A stretch of DNA of 48,864 nt from the IMG/VR virus record IMGVR_UViG_3300042534_000214, positions 1 to 48,864 of that record; one strand, written 5' to 3'. Made by a program: the position numbers and the translations under genes. Below the pieces are notes generated by a model, which did not search any database, was not told the DNA's origin, and worked only from the letters and a program-made list of their open reading frames with translations. The number at the start of each line of letters is the position of its first letter. Within the stretch, counting starts at the first letter, position 1. This stretch comes from a virus. Positions 43,774 to 48,864 of the stretch are shown piece after piece.

Positions 43774-43786
43774 CGCTCTTTAAAAA
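43774..43786 (+). promoter_or_regulatory. boxA-like antitermination element
   Basis: CGCTCTTTAAAAA closely resembles rrn boxA (TGCTCTTTAACA), the NusB/NusE binding site. It is about 120 bases downstream of the expected start of the 43618 promoter, in untranslated leader. It could recruit host Nus factors for antitermination. One motif alone is weak evidence. Confidence 0.4.
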
Positions 43787-43890
43787 TTAGGTAGTCACTG
43801 AGTCAGCCAACTAGGTTGCAAGTAGTCAAGCGGGGAAAATGGTGACGCATTTGAATATGACAACATGCTAGTTAGCAGGTCATGTAAGAA

Positions 43891-43901
43891 AATGCTATCA
43901 T
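43891..43901 (+). repeat. AATGCTATCAT element, copy in control region
   Basis: Exact copy of the repeated 11-mer; TGCTATCAT fits an extended -10. No good -35 is seen upstream. Confidence 0.5.
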
Positions 43902-44073
43902 CAGCGCGGCGAACACAGCAAGCTAACACAGACGTTGTAACTGACAGACACGAGACGCTTTCCTAGAAATAGATGTGTGTCTTATATAATTGCAGGTGAC
44001 TATCTAATAGCTCTTTGTGCGTCAAGTGTAGGAGTATTTACACAGCACAATACAATGTGGATTAGGCTTAGAA

Positions 44074-44096
44074 TATAGATTAGTTGACAATCTATA
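44074..44096. other. TATAGATT...AATCTATA inverted repeat
   Basis: Perfect 8-bp arms (44074-44081 and 44089-44096) with a 7-base spacer that includes TTGAC. Dyad symmetry over a -35-like TTGACA (44084-44089) suggests an operator or transcription-factor site. Confidence 0.5.
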
Positions 44097-44380
44097 GTTG
44101 CCAGAAGAAACAGTGATGCAATATGTACAGACATTAACTCTCAACTGGAATAACAACCCTATGCGTAATGAGAGTAGCGCCTCATTAATGGATAGTGCAA
44201 CAGCCTAACGTTTAGCGACCTGTACGAAAACAGGAACGGCACAATCATGTGACCTCAGCCGCAATTACTAGCGTTGCCAGCAGTAGAGGGAAAGTGAAAG
44301 TGTGAAGGTTAAAACAAACAAAGGCGTGAATAACTCAGGCACATTAGCAATCAGAGTGTGCCTTATGATGTTCACACAAC

Positions 44381-44451
44381 AACCGCTCATCTATAGGCTA
44401 AGACCTCTCCATTAGAGGAAACTACGCGTTCGAATCCGTAGGCGGATACCA
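44381..44451 (+). tRNA. degenerate tRNA-like element
   Basis: The 3' part has TTCGAAT flanked by CTACG/CGTAG, then GGCGGATA plus an encoded CCA. The 5' end AACCGCT pairs with GGCGGAT with one mismatch and one wobble; a short D-arm contains AGG, and CCTCT/AGAGG forms an anticodon-like stem. But the anticodon-type loop has 5 bases (or 7 without the U before the anticodon), and the T-loop is 10 rather than 7 bases. It is therefore likely a decayed tRNA or tRNA mimic. A functional tRNA is not assured. Confidence 0.35.
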
Positions 44452-44469
44452 AATTCTAAGGAAATGACA

Positions 44470-44640
44470 ATGCATATTATCAATCCGAAATCTGATTTAA
44501 CTCCTAAAGCATCCATTGAATGCGGTGCTAAGAGTAGTGTTAATCACTCACGCATCCCTGTAAAAACAAGGGGACGTAGTGAAGACTATCGCCGCAGTCA
44601 ATCTGGCATTGCTGAGTGTAAATGCCACATTAACGTATAG
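44470..44640 (+). CDS. 56-residue early protein, function unknown
   Basis: ATG 44470 six bases after AAGGA; stop TAG 44638-44640. Basic, Ser-rich, with CGAK and ECKC near the ends that could bind metal. First early gene after the control region. No family recognised. Confidence 0.58.
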   Translation: MHIINPKSDLTPKASIECGAKSSVNHSRIPVKTRGRSEDYRRSQSGIAECKCHINV

Positions 44641-44642
44641 GA

Positions 44643-44653
44643 AATGCTATCAT
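44643..44653 (+). repeat. AATGCTATCAT element before membrane-peptide gene
   Basis: Exact copy of the 11-mer overlapping the ATG of the next small gene. In this place it could serve as promoter only for genes further downstream. Confidence 0.5.
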
Positions 44654-44765
44654 GCGCATTTTCGCTTTAATACTTTTTATAGTGTTTGCACTGGCCGGTA
44701 TTGGTTGGTGTGTAACAATCAGCCTATATGTATGGGCTATCGCTAAATCAATCTTATCATTCTGA
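44652..44765 (+). CDS. 37-residue membrane peptide
   Basis: MRIFALILFIVFALAGIGWC... gives one clear membrane helix with a short Cys- and Trp-containing middle. AGGA lies 9 bases before the ATG. Early membrane peptides may block superinfection or host functions; the role is unknown. Confidence 0.6.
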   Translation: MRIFALILFIVFALAGIGWCVTISLYVWAIAKSILSF

Positions 44766-44773
44766 GGTGTATC

Positions 44774-45310
44774 ATGATTAACTTAACTGACCTGATGAAA
44801 CGTATCACCCGCATTCACAAAGCTGAGAAAGTAAGCAAGGTTGAGCTGTCTGCGTTCTCTCGGGAAGCGTTGCAGTTTGTAGTTGAAAGCCGTGATGTTC
44901 GTCCTATCAATTCGCTGTTAGGTCTGGATAAAGAAGACAAGGCCGTATTGTCACCAGCTAACCGCCGTATTGCTAACCGTTTCTTCTCTGATTTTGTACC
45001 ATTCAAAACAGCGGGTGACGTTGACGGCATGCTTGTCTTCACTGAAATCAAAGCGAAAGCTTTTGATAAAGCCGCTGAAAAGATTGCTGCATTCCTTGCT
45101 GATGAAGAGAATGACATCTGGACGTGGCAGCGTGACAACATCAACATGGAAGAAAAGCCTGTTGATTATGTAGGCCGCATTACCAAAGCAACTAAAGCCG
45201 CCATTGAGAAAGGGCATATCAGCCCAGTCGATGCGCTTAAAGCTGTGATTGCTGGCGGTGTATCAGTTGACGCGTTAATGGCGTTGGTTGATGAGGTGAC
45301 TGCGAAATGA
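44774..45310 (+). CDS. 178-residue early protein, function unknown
   Basis: GAGGTG precedes ATG 44774. Helical, Lys/Ala/Asp-rich, with two similar motifs in the C-terminal half (KAAEKIAAFLADEEN, ISPVDALKAVIAGGVSVDALM). It is the largest protein encoded in the early region after the control sequence. No family recognised; may be a host-takeover factor. Confidence 0.75.
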   Translation: MINLTDLMKRITRIHKAEKVSKVELSAFSREALQFVVESRDVRPINSLLGLDKEDKAVLSPANRRIANRFFSDFVPFKTAGDVDGMLVFTEIKAKAFDKAAEKIAAFLADEENDIWTWQRDNINMEEKPVDYVGRITKATKAAIEKGHISPVDALKAVIAGGVSVDALMALVDEVTAK

Positions 45311-45531
45311 TTCACATAACTAAAAACGAAAGCCGTCGTGTTAAGCTGAAAGATGTGCCAGTTGGGTGCATCTTCTCTCTTGACTCTGGCACTACAGGGA
45401 TGAAGGTTACAAGCTATAAAGACCTTGAGCCTGTGGAAAGAATTGTACTATTTAAAGAGTACATTGTTCAGGGATTCTACCCAGAGGAGGAAGTAACTCT
45501 GTGGTATGGAGCAGAGCTTCAGCTAAGGTAA
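45307..45531 (+). CDS. 74-residue early protein, possibly KOW-like
   Basis: Overlaps the previous gene by 4 bases (ATGA). Reads RRVKLKDVPVGCIFSLDSGTTGMKV, a strand pair of the same general type as the GD-family, and ends GAELQLR. Function unknown. Confidence 0.68.
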   Translation: MIHITKNESRRVKLKDVPVGCIFSLDSGTTGMKVTSYKDLEPVERIVLFKEYIVQGFYPEEEVTLWYGAELQLR

Positions 45532-45540
45532 TGCTATCAT
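45530..45540 (+). repeat. AATGCTATCAT element at gene start
   Basis: Exact copy of the 11-mer overlapping the ATG of the 56-residue gene that follows. Confidence 0.5.
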
Positions 45541-45709
45541 GATTCGCGATACCATCGTTCGTCTTAGAGGAGGCCGCCCTGATGACACGGGGCGTGTCGC
45601 CATAACGTCATGCATACGCCGTGAACGTGTATGTCTGGTTATCTGGTCATCTAGAATTGGTGACGTCAATTTCACATGGGAACGTGAATGTGATTTAGTG
45701 AAGGTGTAA
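45539..45709 (+). CDS. 56-residue KOW-like early protein
   Basis: ATG 45539, stop TAA 45707-45709; AAGG precedes by about 10 bases. Reads RDTIVRLRGGRPDDTGRVAITS then VCLVIWSS, strands separated by GR-D-D-TGRV as in SH3/KOW folds. Related in pattern to the GD-family. No function known. Confidence 0.6.
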   Translation: MIRDTIVRLRGGRPDDTGRVAITSCIRRERVCLVIWSSRIGDVNFTWERECDLVKV

Positions 45710-45710
45710 C

Positions 45711-45902
45711 ATGAAAGCTATTGAATTAGTACCTGTTGACGCTGTAACAAATCAAGTGCGTGAGGTGGAAATCCTGGGTCACACTCGTTATGAGCCAGGA
45801 AGGGATTATCCGTGGTATGCTCACAATGTGGAAACAGGCGTCTCACAGTATTTCTTAACACAATCTGAGGCTGTGCGTTTCGCTAGCACTGGCGTAGCAT
45901 GA
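45711..45902 (+). CDS. 63-residue early protein, function unknown
   Basis: Starts one base after the previous stop. Strand-rich (AIELVPVDAVTNQVREVEILGH) with a short C-terminal helix (LTQSEAVRFAS). Overlaps the next gene by 4 bases. Confidence 0.68.
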   Translation: MKAIELVPVDAVTNQVREVEILGHTRYEPGRDYPWYAHNVETGVSQYFLTQSEAVRFASTGVA

Positions 45903-46054
45903 TTGTCTGGATATTGAAACTGAAAGGGCGTGACTTGTATGACTATCGGCAAACCTTCGATTCAAAGGAAGATGCTGAGATGTATATCAAGCGCACAGAC
46001 CGTCACTATTATATCCCTGTTCGTGCTGAGATTAAATTAAAACTGGTGGACTAA
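45899..46054 (+). CDS. 51-residue early protein, function unknown
   Basis: ATG 45899 overlaps the previous TGA; the stop overlaps the next ATG (TAATG). Strand-helix-strand (VWILKLKGRDLYDYRQTF, SKEDAEMYIKR), similar in pattern to the protein at 15560. Confidence 0.62.
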   Translation: MIVWILKLKGRDLYDYRQTFDSKEDAEMYIKRTDRHYYIPVRAEIKLKLVD

Positions 46055-46500
46055 TGACCAGAGTTAACACCGTATCCCCTGCTGTCTTAACCAATGAGCA
46101 TTTGATTGTGGAATTGCGTGAGCTATCCCGCATCCCTAATGCCATTGCTGAGGGCAGGGCTATTGTTCGTGACATTCCCTTGCGCTATAGCATGGGGGAG
46201 GGTCATGTTAAATTCTTCTACGATAAGCTTTTGTTTATAAAATACCGTCACGATTTGTTACGTGCTGAATATCTCAAGCGTACTGGAAAAGAATATTCAT
46301 TCAAGCTCACGTTAAAAGATTGTCCGTTACATCTGTGTAATAACTGGACACCAGATAAGGCAGACAAACTTGTCAACTATGAGCGTTTGAAAGAAAAACT
46401 ATTCACTCGCAAACGTGCTTATCATTACAATGGGCTAACCATAGACAATGATAAGAGCGCTCAGCAAATGTGTGACATCATCCTTAAGTCAATCAAATGA
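46054..46500 (+). CDS. denV: pyrimidine-dimer DNA glycosylase/AP lyase (T4 DenV-like)
   Basis: 148 residues. Aligns by eye with T4 endonuclease V over the whole length: MTRVNTVSPAVL...NEHLIVELRELSRIP at the N-terminus (catalytic Thr2 after Met removal, and the Glu equivalent of E23 in ELRELSR), then GHVKFFYDKLLFIKYRHDLLRAEYLKRTGKE. It excises UV pyrimidine dimers via Schiff-base chemistry at the N-terminal amine. Found among early host-takeover genes. Confidence 0.92.
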   Translation: MTRVNTVSPAVLTNEHLIVELRELSRIPNAIAEGRAIVRDIPLRYSMGEGHVKFFYDKLLFIKYRHDLLRAEYLKRTGKEYSFKLTLKDCPLHLCNNWTPDKADKLVNYERLKEKLFTRKRAYHYNGLTIDNDKSAQQMCDIILKSIK

Positions 46501-46514
46501 ATGCTACTGCATTC
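46499..46514. other. perfect GAATGC-TACT-GCATTC hairpin
   Basis: 6-bp perfect stem with TACT loop, starting on the last bases of the denV-like gene and 13 bp before an AATGCTATCAT copy. It resembles a partial mirror of that element. Confidence 0.5.
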
Positions 46515-46526
46515 TGAGGTACGAAG

Positions 46527-46537
46527 AATGCTATCAT
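46527..46537 (+). repeat. AATGCTATCAT element after denV-like gene
   Basis: Exact copy of the 11-mer, at the start of a possible 26-residue frame. Confidence 0.5.
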
Positions 46538-46608
46538 CAACCATCCGTGACATCGTGCTGTGTGGAGCGTTCTACGTGGCCTTGTGTCACTTTGTATTAG
46601 GAGGGTAG
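46528..46608 (+). CDS. possible 26-residue membrane peptide
   Basis: ATG 46528 to TAG 46606-46608: hydrophobic (DIVLCGAFYVALCHFVLGG). The ATG is part of the AATGCTATCAT element and there is no strong ribosome site, so it may not be translated. Its end carries AGGAGGG, which serves the next gene. Confidence 0.35.
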   Translation: MLSSTIRDIVLCGAFYVALCHFVLGG

Positions 46609-46609
46609 T

Positions 46610-46774
46610 ATGTCCCATCCTGATTGGTATCTTGAAACAACGCCAGCCGATGACACTGTAATACGTCAATATGCTGGTGATGACAATGCGTATGGCACAA
46701 CTCACGACATGTATGTGGCGTATGTTGTAGCTGTTAACGCTATAGACAAGGCACGTAAGCATAAAGGCGGATAG
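46610..46774 (+). CDS. 54-residue early protein, function unknown
   Basis: ATG 46610 after AGGAGGG; stop TAG 46772-46774. Asp/Tyr-rich (TTPADDTVIRQYAGDDNAYG) with a basic C-terminus (DKARKHKGG). No family recognised. Confidence 0.6.
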   Translation: MSHPDWYLETTPADDTVIRQYAGDDNAYGTTHDMYVAYVVAVNAIDKARKHKGG

Positions 46775-46775
46775 T

Positions 46776-46946
46776 ATGAAACTGCTAGGTAAACTGTATG
46801 TATCAGGCCAAGGTCATATATACATCCACGCTAAAGAGGATGGTAAGATTTATTACGTGATGACGGATGGTCACTGGCGTTTAACCTCTTACGCACTTCC
46901 TCCCACATCATGGCGTCTAATTGGTGATTCATATGCCAAGGATTAA
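46776..46946 (+). CDS. 56-residue early protein, function unknown
   Basis: ATG 46776, stop TAA 46944-46946. Beta-rich (GKLYVSGQGHIYIHAKEDGKIYYVMTDG), compact. Overlaps the next gene by 14 bases. No function known. Confidence 0.6.
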   Translation: MKLLGKLYVSGQGHIYIHAKEDGKIYYVMTDGHWRLTSYALPPTSWRLIGDSYAKD

Positions 46947-47166
46947 ACCCCAATACATCTGGCCTATTACAGAAGGGGAACCTCTCCCTGCTGAGAAGAA
47001 GGCTAAGCAACGCGTTACGTATAAATCAGGTGGAAAGAAATTTAAAACCTCTAAGCCTCCTGTGTCATTGCCACGTAACGCATCAGGTCATGGTGATGTT
47101 AGCTATGGTAATCATGCTGACGTTGCCCGTCAAATCAAAGAGGAAATGTTAAGGCTTGGCTTATGA
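46933..47166 (+). CDS. 77-residue basic early protein
   Basis: ATG 46933 is chosen over an in-frame start at 46921. Highly basic (EKKAKQRVTYKSGGKKFKTSKPP) with a C-terminal helix (ADVARQIKEEMLRLG). Possibly nucleic-acid binding. Overlaps the next gene by 4 bases. Confidence 0.65.
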   Translation: MPRIKPQYIWPITEGEPLPAEKKAKQRVTYKSGGKKFKTSKPPVSLPRNASGHGDVSYGNHADVARQIKEEMLRLGL

Positions 47167-47405
47167 CTCCATTTCAAAAACTAGGTTATAATGTCGGGGA
47201 TAGATTCAAACATACCGGTAAAGGGGGTACTAGTAGAAAAGAGTTGATTGGTAAAGTGTTTGAACTAATCAAAGATGATGGCTCTGTATGCCCATATTTC
47301 CACTGCCTATCGAACCTAAGCATGACAAAATATCCACAACATTACACATTCTGTTTTGACGCTGGGGAAATCACACTTATACCTGCTGTGGAGGCTAATG
47401 AATAA
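47163..47405 (+). CDS. small SH3/KOW-like protein ending in VEANE
   Basis: 80 residues, opening L-G-Y-N-V-G-D-R-F-K-H, with a Cys/His stretch (CPYFHC). It ends AVEANE, although the next gene is on the other strand and no start follows. It is the early-region member of the GD/ENE set. Confidence 0.72.
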   Translation: MTPFQKLGYNVGDRFKHTGKGGTSRKELIGKVFELIKDDGSVCPYFHCLSNLSMTKYPQHYTFCFDAGEITLIPAVEANE

Positions 47406-47418
47406 CACTGGCCTAGCG

Positions 47419-47712
47419 TCATACTTCATCCAATGCTTTTGGGGGTGACTCAAGGACTGCTCTTGTCCAACCAGCGCCCCTAACATTCTGCCAACCATAC
47501 TTCTTCATCATCTTAAGTGTGGCGTATCTCTCGTAATCTTTGGTAACATTATCTTTGGTGTAGATTACAGATACAAAAGGATGGAGTTCTAACCAACCAT
47601 GCTCACTCTTCTTGTGCTTAGCACTATGTCGCTTGAGTCTGTGTTGTAAATCTTCTGTGTAACCCACATAGTAACAGTCATGTTCTAATTGGAGTATGTA
47701 AACACTTCCCAT
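47419..47712 (-). CDS. GIY-YIG endonuclease
   Basis: 97 residues on the minus strand. The family core VYILQLEHDCYYVGYTEDLQHRLKRH holds the GIY-YIG-type strand with Tyr residues and catalytic Arg (LQHRLKRH). A single-domain enzyme without a clear DNA-binding tail. It runs opposite to all neighbours and is preceded, on its own strand, by the duplicated AT-rich element, so it may have moved in with its promoter. Confidence 0.85.
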   Translation of the reverse strand: MGSVYILQLEHDCYYVGYTEDLQHRLKRHSAKHKKSEHGWLELHPFVSVIYTKDNVTKDYERYATLKMMKKYGWQNVRGAGWTRAVLESPPKALDEV

Positions 47713-47932
47713 AGTAATCCTTATGTATAGTTATATTCTATATTGTCGTATCGTTCCTTCGTAACTCACTCCAATATTATATACTAATATCTATTATATA
47801 TAGTAGTTATTATTATATTGTATAATATATACACTCCAAAAAATCGATTTTGTTCCATTTATTTTTCAATTATTTTGTAAATAAAAATGGAACACATGTC
47901 TTATCAATCACTTGCGTAAGAGGGGGTTTCTT
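47713..47932. promoter_or_regulatory. AT-rich spacer with second copy of the duplicated element
   Basis: Long runs of TATTATAT-type sequence and ACACTCCAAAAAATCGATTTTGTTCCATTTATTTTT (from about 47831) that matches the spacer at 36476-36540. Read leftward it precedes the GIY-YIG gene. The ATCGAT core makes an imperfect palindrome. Candidate promoter or origin. Confidence 0.5.
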
Positions 47933-48139
47933 ATGTACATCCTGCTGTATTTTGGTATTGGTGTGTTGTTGTGTATGGTGCAAGCGTACATTGATGGTTT
48001 TAGCAAGGACAGTGGGGAAGATGTTTTCTTCACACTGCTACTACTGTTAATGTGGCCCGTGATGATTGCACTGTTAATTGTATACTATGTGTTATACGGT
48101 CTAGGTGTTGTACTGGAGCGTATATCTAAACTGAAATAG
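47933..48139 (+). CDS. 68-residue membrane protein
   Basis: ATG 47933 behind AGGGGG; a TTG at 47912 is less likely. Two hydrophobic helices (ILLYFGIGVLLCMVQAYI and FFTLLLLLMWPVMIALLIVYYVLYGLGVVL) with Lys/Arg at the end. Holin- or exclusion-protein-like in shape, but in the early region, so probably an early membrane factor. Confidence 0.7.
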   Translation: MYILLYFGIGVLLCMVQAYIDGFSKDSGEDVFFTLLLLLMWPVMIALLIVYYVLYGLGVVLERISKLK

Positions 48140-48147
48140 GGGGCGTT

Positions 48148-48387
48148 ATGTCATCGTCTATTCTAGTAATCACTCTTGCGTTACACTCAGTGTTTAGTGT
48201 ACACGTAACAAAGGACTACACCGAGGTAAAGGAATCCTGTATCGTTGAACGCACTGGACTTTCTCCGCTGACCTTGGATGGTAATTGTAGTGACTGGATT
48301 CAGGCGGTGATTGACGACCACGTTAACAACTATCCTGATTTGCCATATAACATTGTGGTGAATGGGAATAACTTAAGCGAGATTTAA
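48148..48387 (+). CDS. 79-residue secreted or membrane-anchored protein
   Basis: The N-terminus SSSILVITLALHSVFSVHV looks like a signal peptide or anchor, followed by a polar region with two Cys (ESCIVERTG, LDGNCSD) that could form a disulfide. AGGGGGCG precedes ATG 48148. Unknown role at the cell envelope. Confidence 0.68.
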   Translation: MSSSILVITLALHSVFSVHVTKDYTEVKESCIVERTGLSPLTLDGNCSDWIQAVIDDHVNNYPDLPYNIVVNGNNLSEI

Positions 48388-48388
48388 T

Positions 48389-48644
48389 ATGACTGTAACC
48401 ATAAAGCAAGATTGCAATTGTAAAGAAGTTCCCTTACTCTCTCTTGAACAGGGGGGATACATTTCTGTTCAATGGTATTCTATATCAGGCCATAGGGCTG
48501 CGGCGCACGGCCTCGGTTAACACGCCACATCGGCCAGCCAGTTTCTTTGTGGCTACCGACCTGAAAAGTGGGAAAGGTGAGCGTTTTAGTATATACACCA
48601 AAGTTGAGCCTGTCGGTATTGAAATCACGGTGGTGCGTAAATGA
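48389..48644 (+). pseudogene. GD-family gene split by a G6 tract (frameshift or slippage)
   Basis: The frame from ATG 48389 reads MTVTIKQDCNCKEVPLLSLEQG, then ends at 48520. The second frame, open from 48444 (TTG), reads GDTFLFNGILYQAIGLRRTAS and ends at 48644. Joining them at the run of six Gs (48451-48456) with one G fewer gives SLEQGDTFLFNG, a perfect GD-family opening. So this is either a frameshifted gene, a programmed slippage site or a sequencing error in the homopolymer. Confidence 0.6.
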
Positions 48645-48835
48645 AGCGTCTCATCATGCTGGCATTGCTAGCGTCAATGCTGTCTGGATGTTATGACAGG
48701 GATGCCGGAAAGAAAGCTTTCGATTGGTCCGCTGATTTCTGTGGTGGAAAAGAGAATGTTGCAACATTTAGTGACTGGGGAAATTATTCCTACAGTGTTA
48801 AATGTCTCGATGGTCGATGGGCAAGCGTGCCCTAA
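48641..48835 (+). CDS. early lipoprotein
   Basis: 64 residues. Signal sequence with lipobox LASMLSGC (Cys about residue 17) and a short mature part with two cysteines. Probably an envelope lipoprotein that could block superinfection, as in T5 Llp. It overlaps the previous gene by 4 bases, and its stop lies inside the junction AATGCTATCAT element. Confidence 0.75.
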   Translation: MKRLIMLALLASMLSGCYDRDAGKKAFDWSADFCGGKENVATFSDWGNYSYSVKCLDGRWASVP

Positions 48836-48844
48836 TGCTATCAT
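48834..48844 (+). promoter_or_regulatory. AATGCTATCAT element at the map junction (candidate extended -10 promoter)
   Basis: TGCTATCAT matches an extended -10 (TGnTATAAT) with one mismatch. It lies about 117 bp upstream of the first gene of the left arm (ATG at 97, read across the junction). No good -35 is seen 17 bp upstream. It is one of seven exact copies of this 11-mer in the window. Confidence 0.4.
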
Positions 48845-48864
48845 CAATCGCGCTGCATCGCTTC

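Larger units (their letters stand above)
43010..44463. other. 1.45-kb non-coding control region
   Basis: No convincing gene is seen. The longest open frame (43136-43429) has no family features and a poor ribosome site. The stretch holds several sigma70-like promoters, TGCTAT-based -10 elements, hairpins, a boxA-like site and a tRNA-like element (listed separately). It separates the leftward late and rightward early operons. It is a likely place for the physical genome ends and an origin. Confidence 0.8.

Noticed and set aside
44464-44472. ATG 44464 as start of the first early gene
   Set aside because: It follows AAGGA with no spacer; ATG 44470 has the normal six-base spacing.
47887-47919. 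10-codon frame MEHMSYQSLA before the membrane protein
   Set aside because: Could be a leader peptide, but has no ribosome site or other support.
1-48864. CRISPR arrays, integrase/attachment site, toxin-antitoxin pairs
   Set aside because: Looked for regular spaced repeats and lysogeny genes; none seen. The repeated 11-mer is irregularly spaced and has no spacer structure.
48835-48864. 36-residue frame starting MLSSIALHRF across the map junction
   Set aside because: Overlaps the promoter-like 11-mer, lacks a ribosome site and ends inside the first left-arm gene.

Overview
The window looks like one complete tailed-phage genome of about 48.8 kb, closed on itself: bases 1-25 are repeated exactly at 48840-48864. 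It has a strictly lytic gene set with no integrase or repressor seen, and a short-tailed (podovirus-type) structural set. Shine-Dalgarno sites, sigma70-like promoters, an Rz/Rz1 spanin pair and a T4 DenV-type repair enzyme point to an enterobacterial or related gammaproteobacterial host. The bipartite layout, with early and replication genes on one strand and virion and lysis genes on the other, recalls the LUZ24/PaP3 style of podovirus. That comparison is from memory and was not searched.

Layout. (1) 43.0-44.46 kb is a non-coding control region with several promoter-like elements, a boxA-like site, hairpins and a degenerate tRNA-like element. (2) 44.46-48.86 kb (+) holds small early genes, mostly unknown, plus a DenV-like pyrimidine-dimer glycosylase, membrane peptides and a lipoprotein. 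(3) 0.1-9.7 kb (+) is an unusual accessory block: a class I glutamine amidotransferase, a class II amidotransferase, two amidoligases (phiEco32 COOH-NH2 ligase type and Amidoligase_2 type) and an ATP-grasp ligase, interleaved with small SH3/KOW-like proteins. (4) 9.7-19.4 kb (+) is replication and expression: T7-like primase-helicase, sigma-like factor, family A DNA polymerase, ssDNA-binding protein, 5' nuclease, HNH nuclease, an HslV-like N-terminal-Thr hydrolase and a DEDD exonuclease fused to an HTH. It ends at a terminator near 19.5 kb and a bidirectional hairpin near 19.73 kb. (5) 43.0 down to 19.7 kb (-) is the late region, in transcription order: tailspike, terminases, portal, scaffold, coat, coat-distal terminator, tail adaptor and nozzle proteins, internal ejection proteins (one of 1616 residues), holin, endolysin, spanins and small virion-associated proteins.

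The most interesting feature is the amide-bond enzyme block together with its small proteins. About twelve small genes begin with a (K/F)xxGDxV SH3/KOW-like pattern, and about fifteen small genes end in (E/A)NE or a close variant. The simplest explanation is that ENE is the reading of a repeated translational-coupling sequence (GGAGAATGAATG). However, the tail persists where there is no coupled downstream gene. With GS-fold-type amidoligases and a proteasome-like hydrolase in the same genome, a Pup-like tagging scheme is worth testing. It is a hypothesis only.

Other points of note: a 12-G tract inside a gene, a G6 tract that appears to split a gene, an 11-bp AATGCTATCAT element repeated seven times, a duplicated AT-rich element upstream of two minus-strand genes, and several homing-type endonucleases between core genes. 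All family names rest on reading motifs by eye; no database search was possible.
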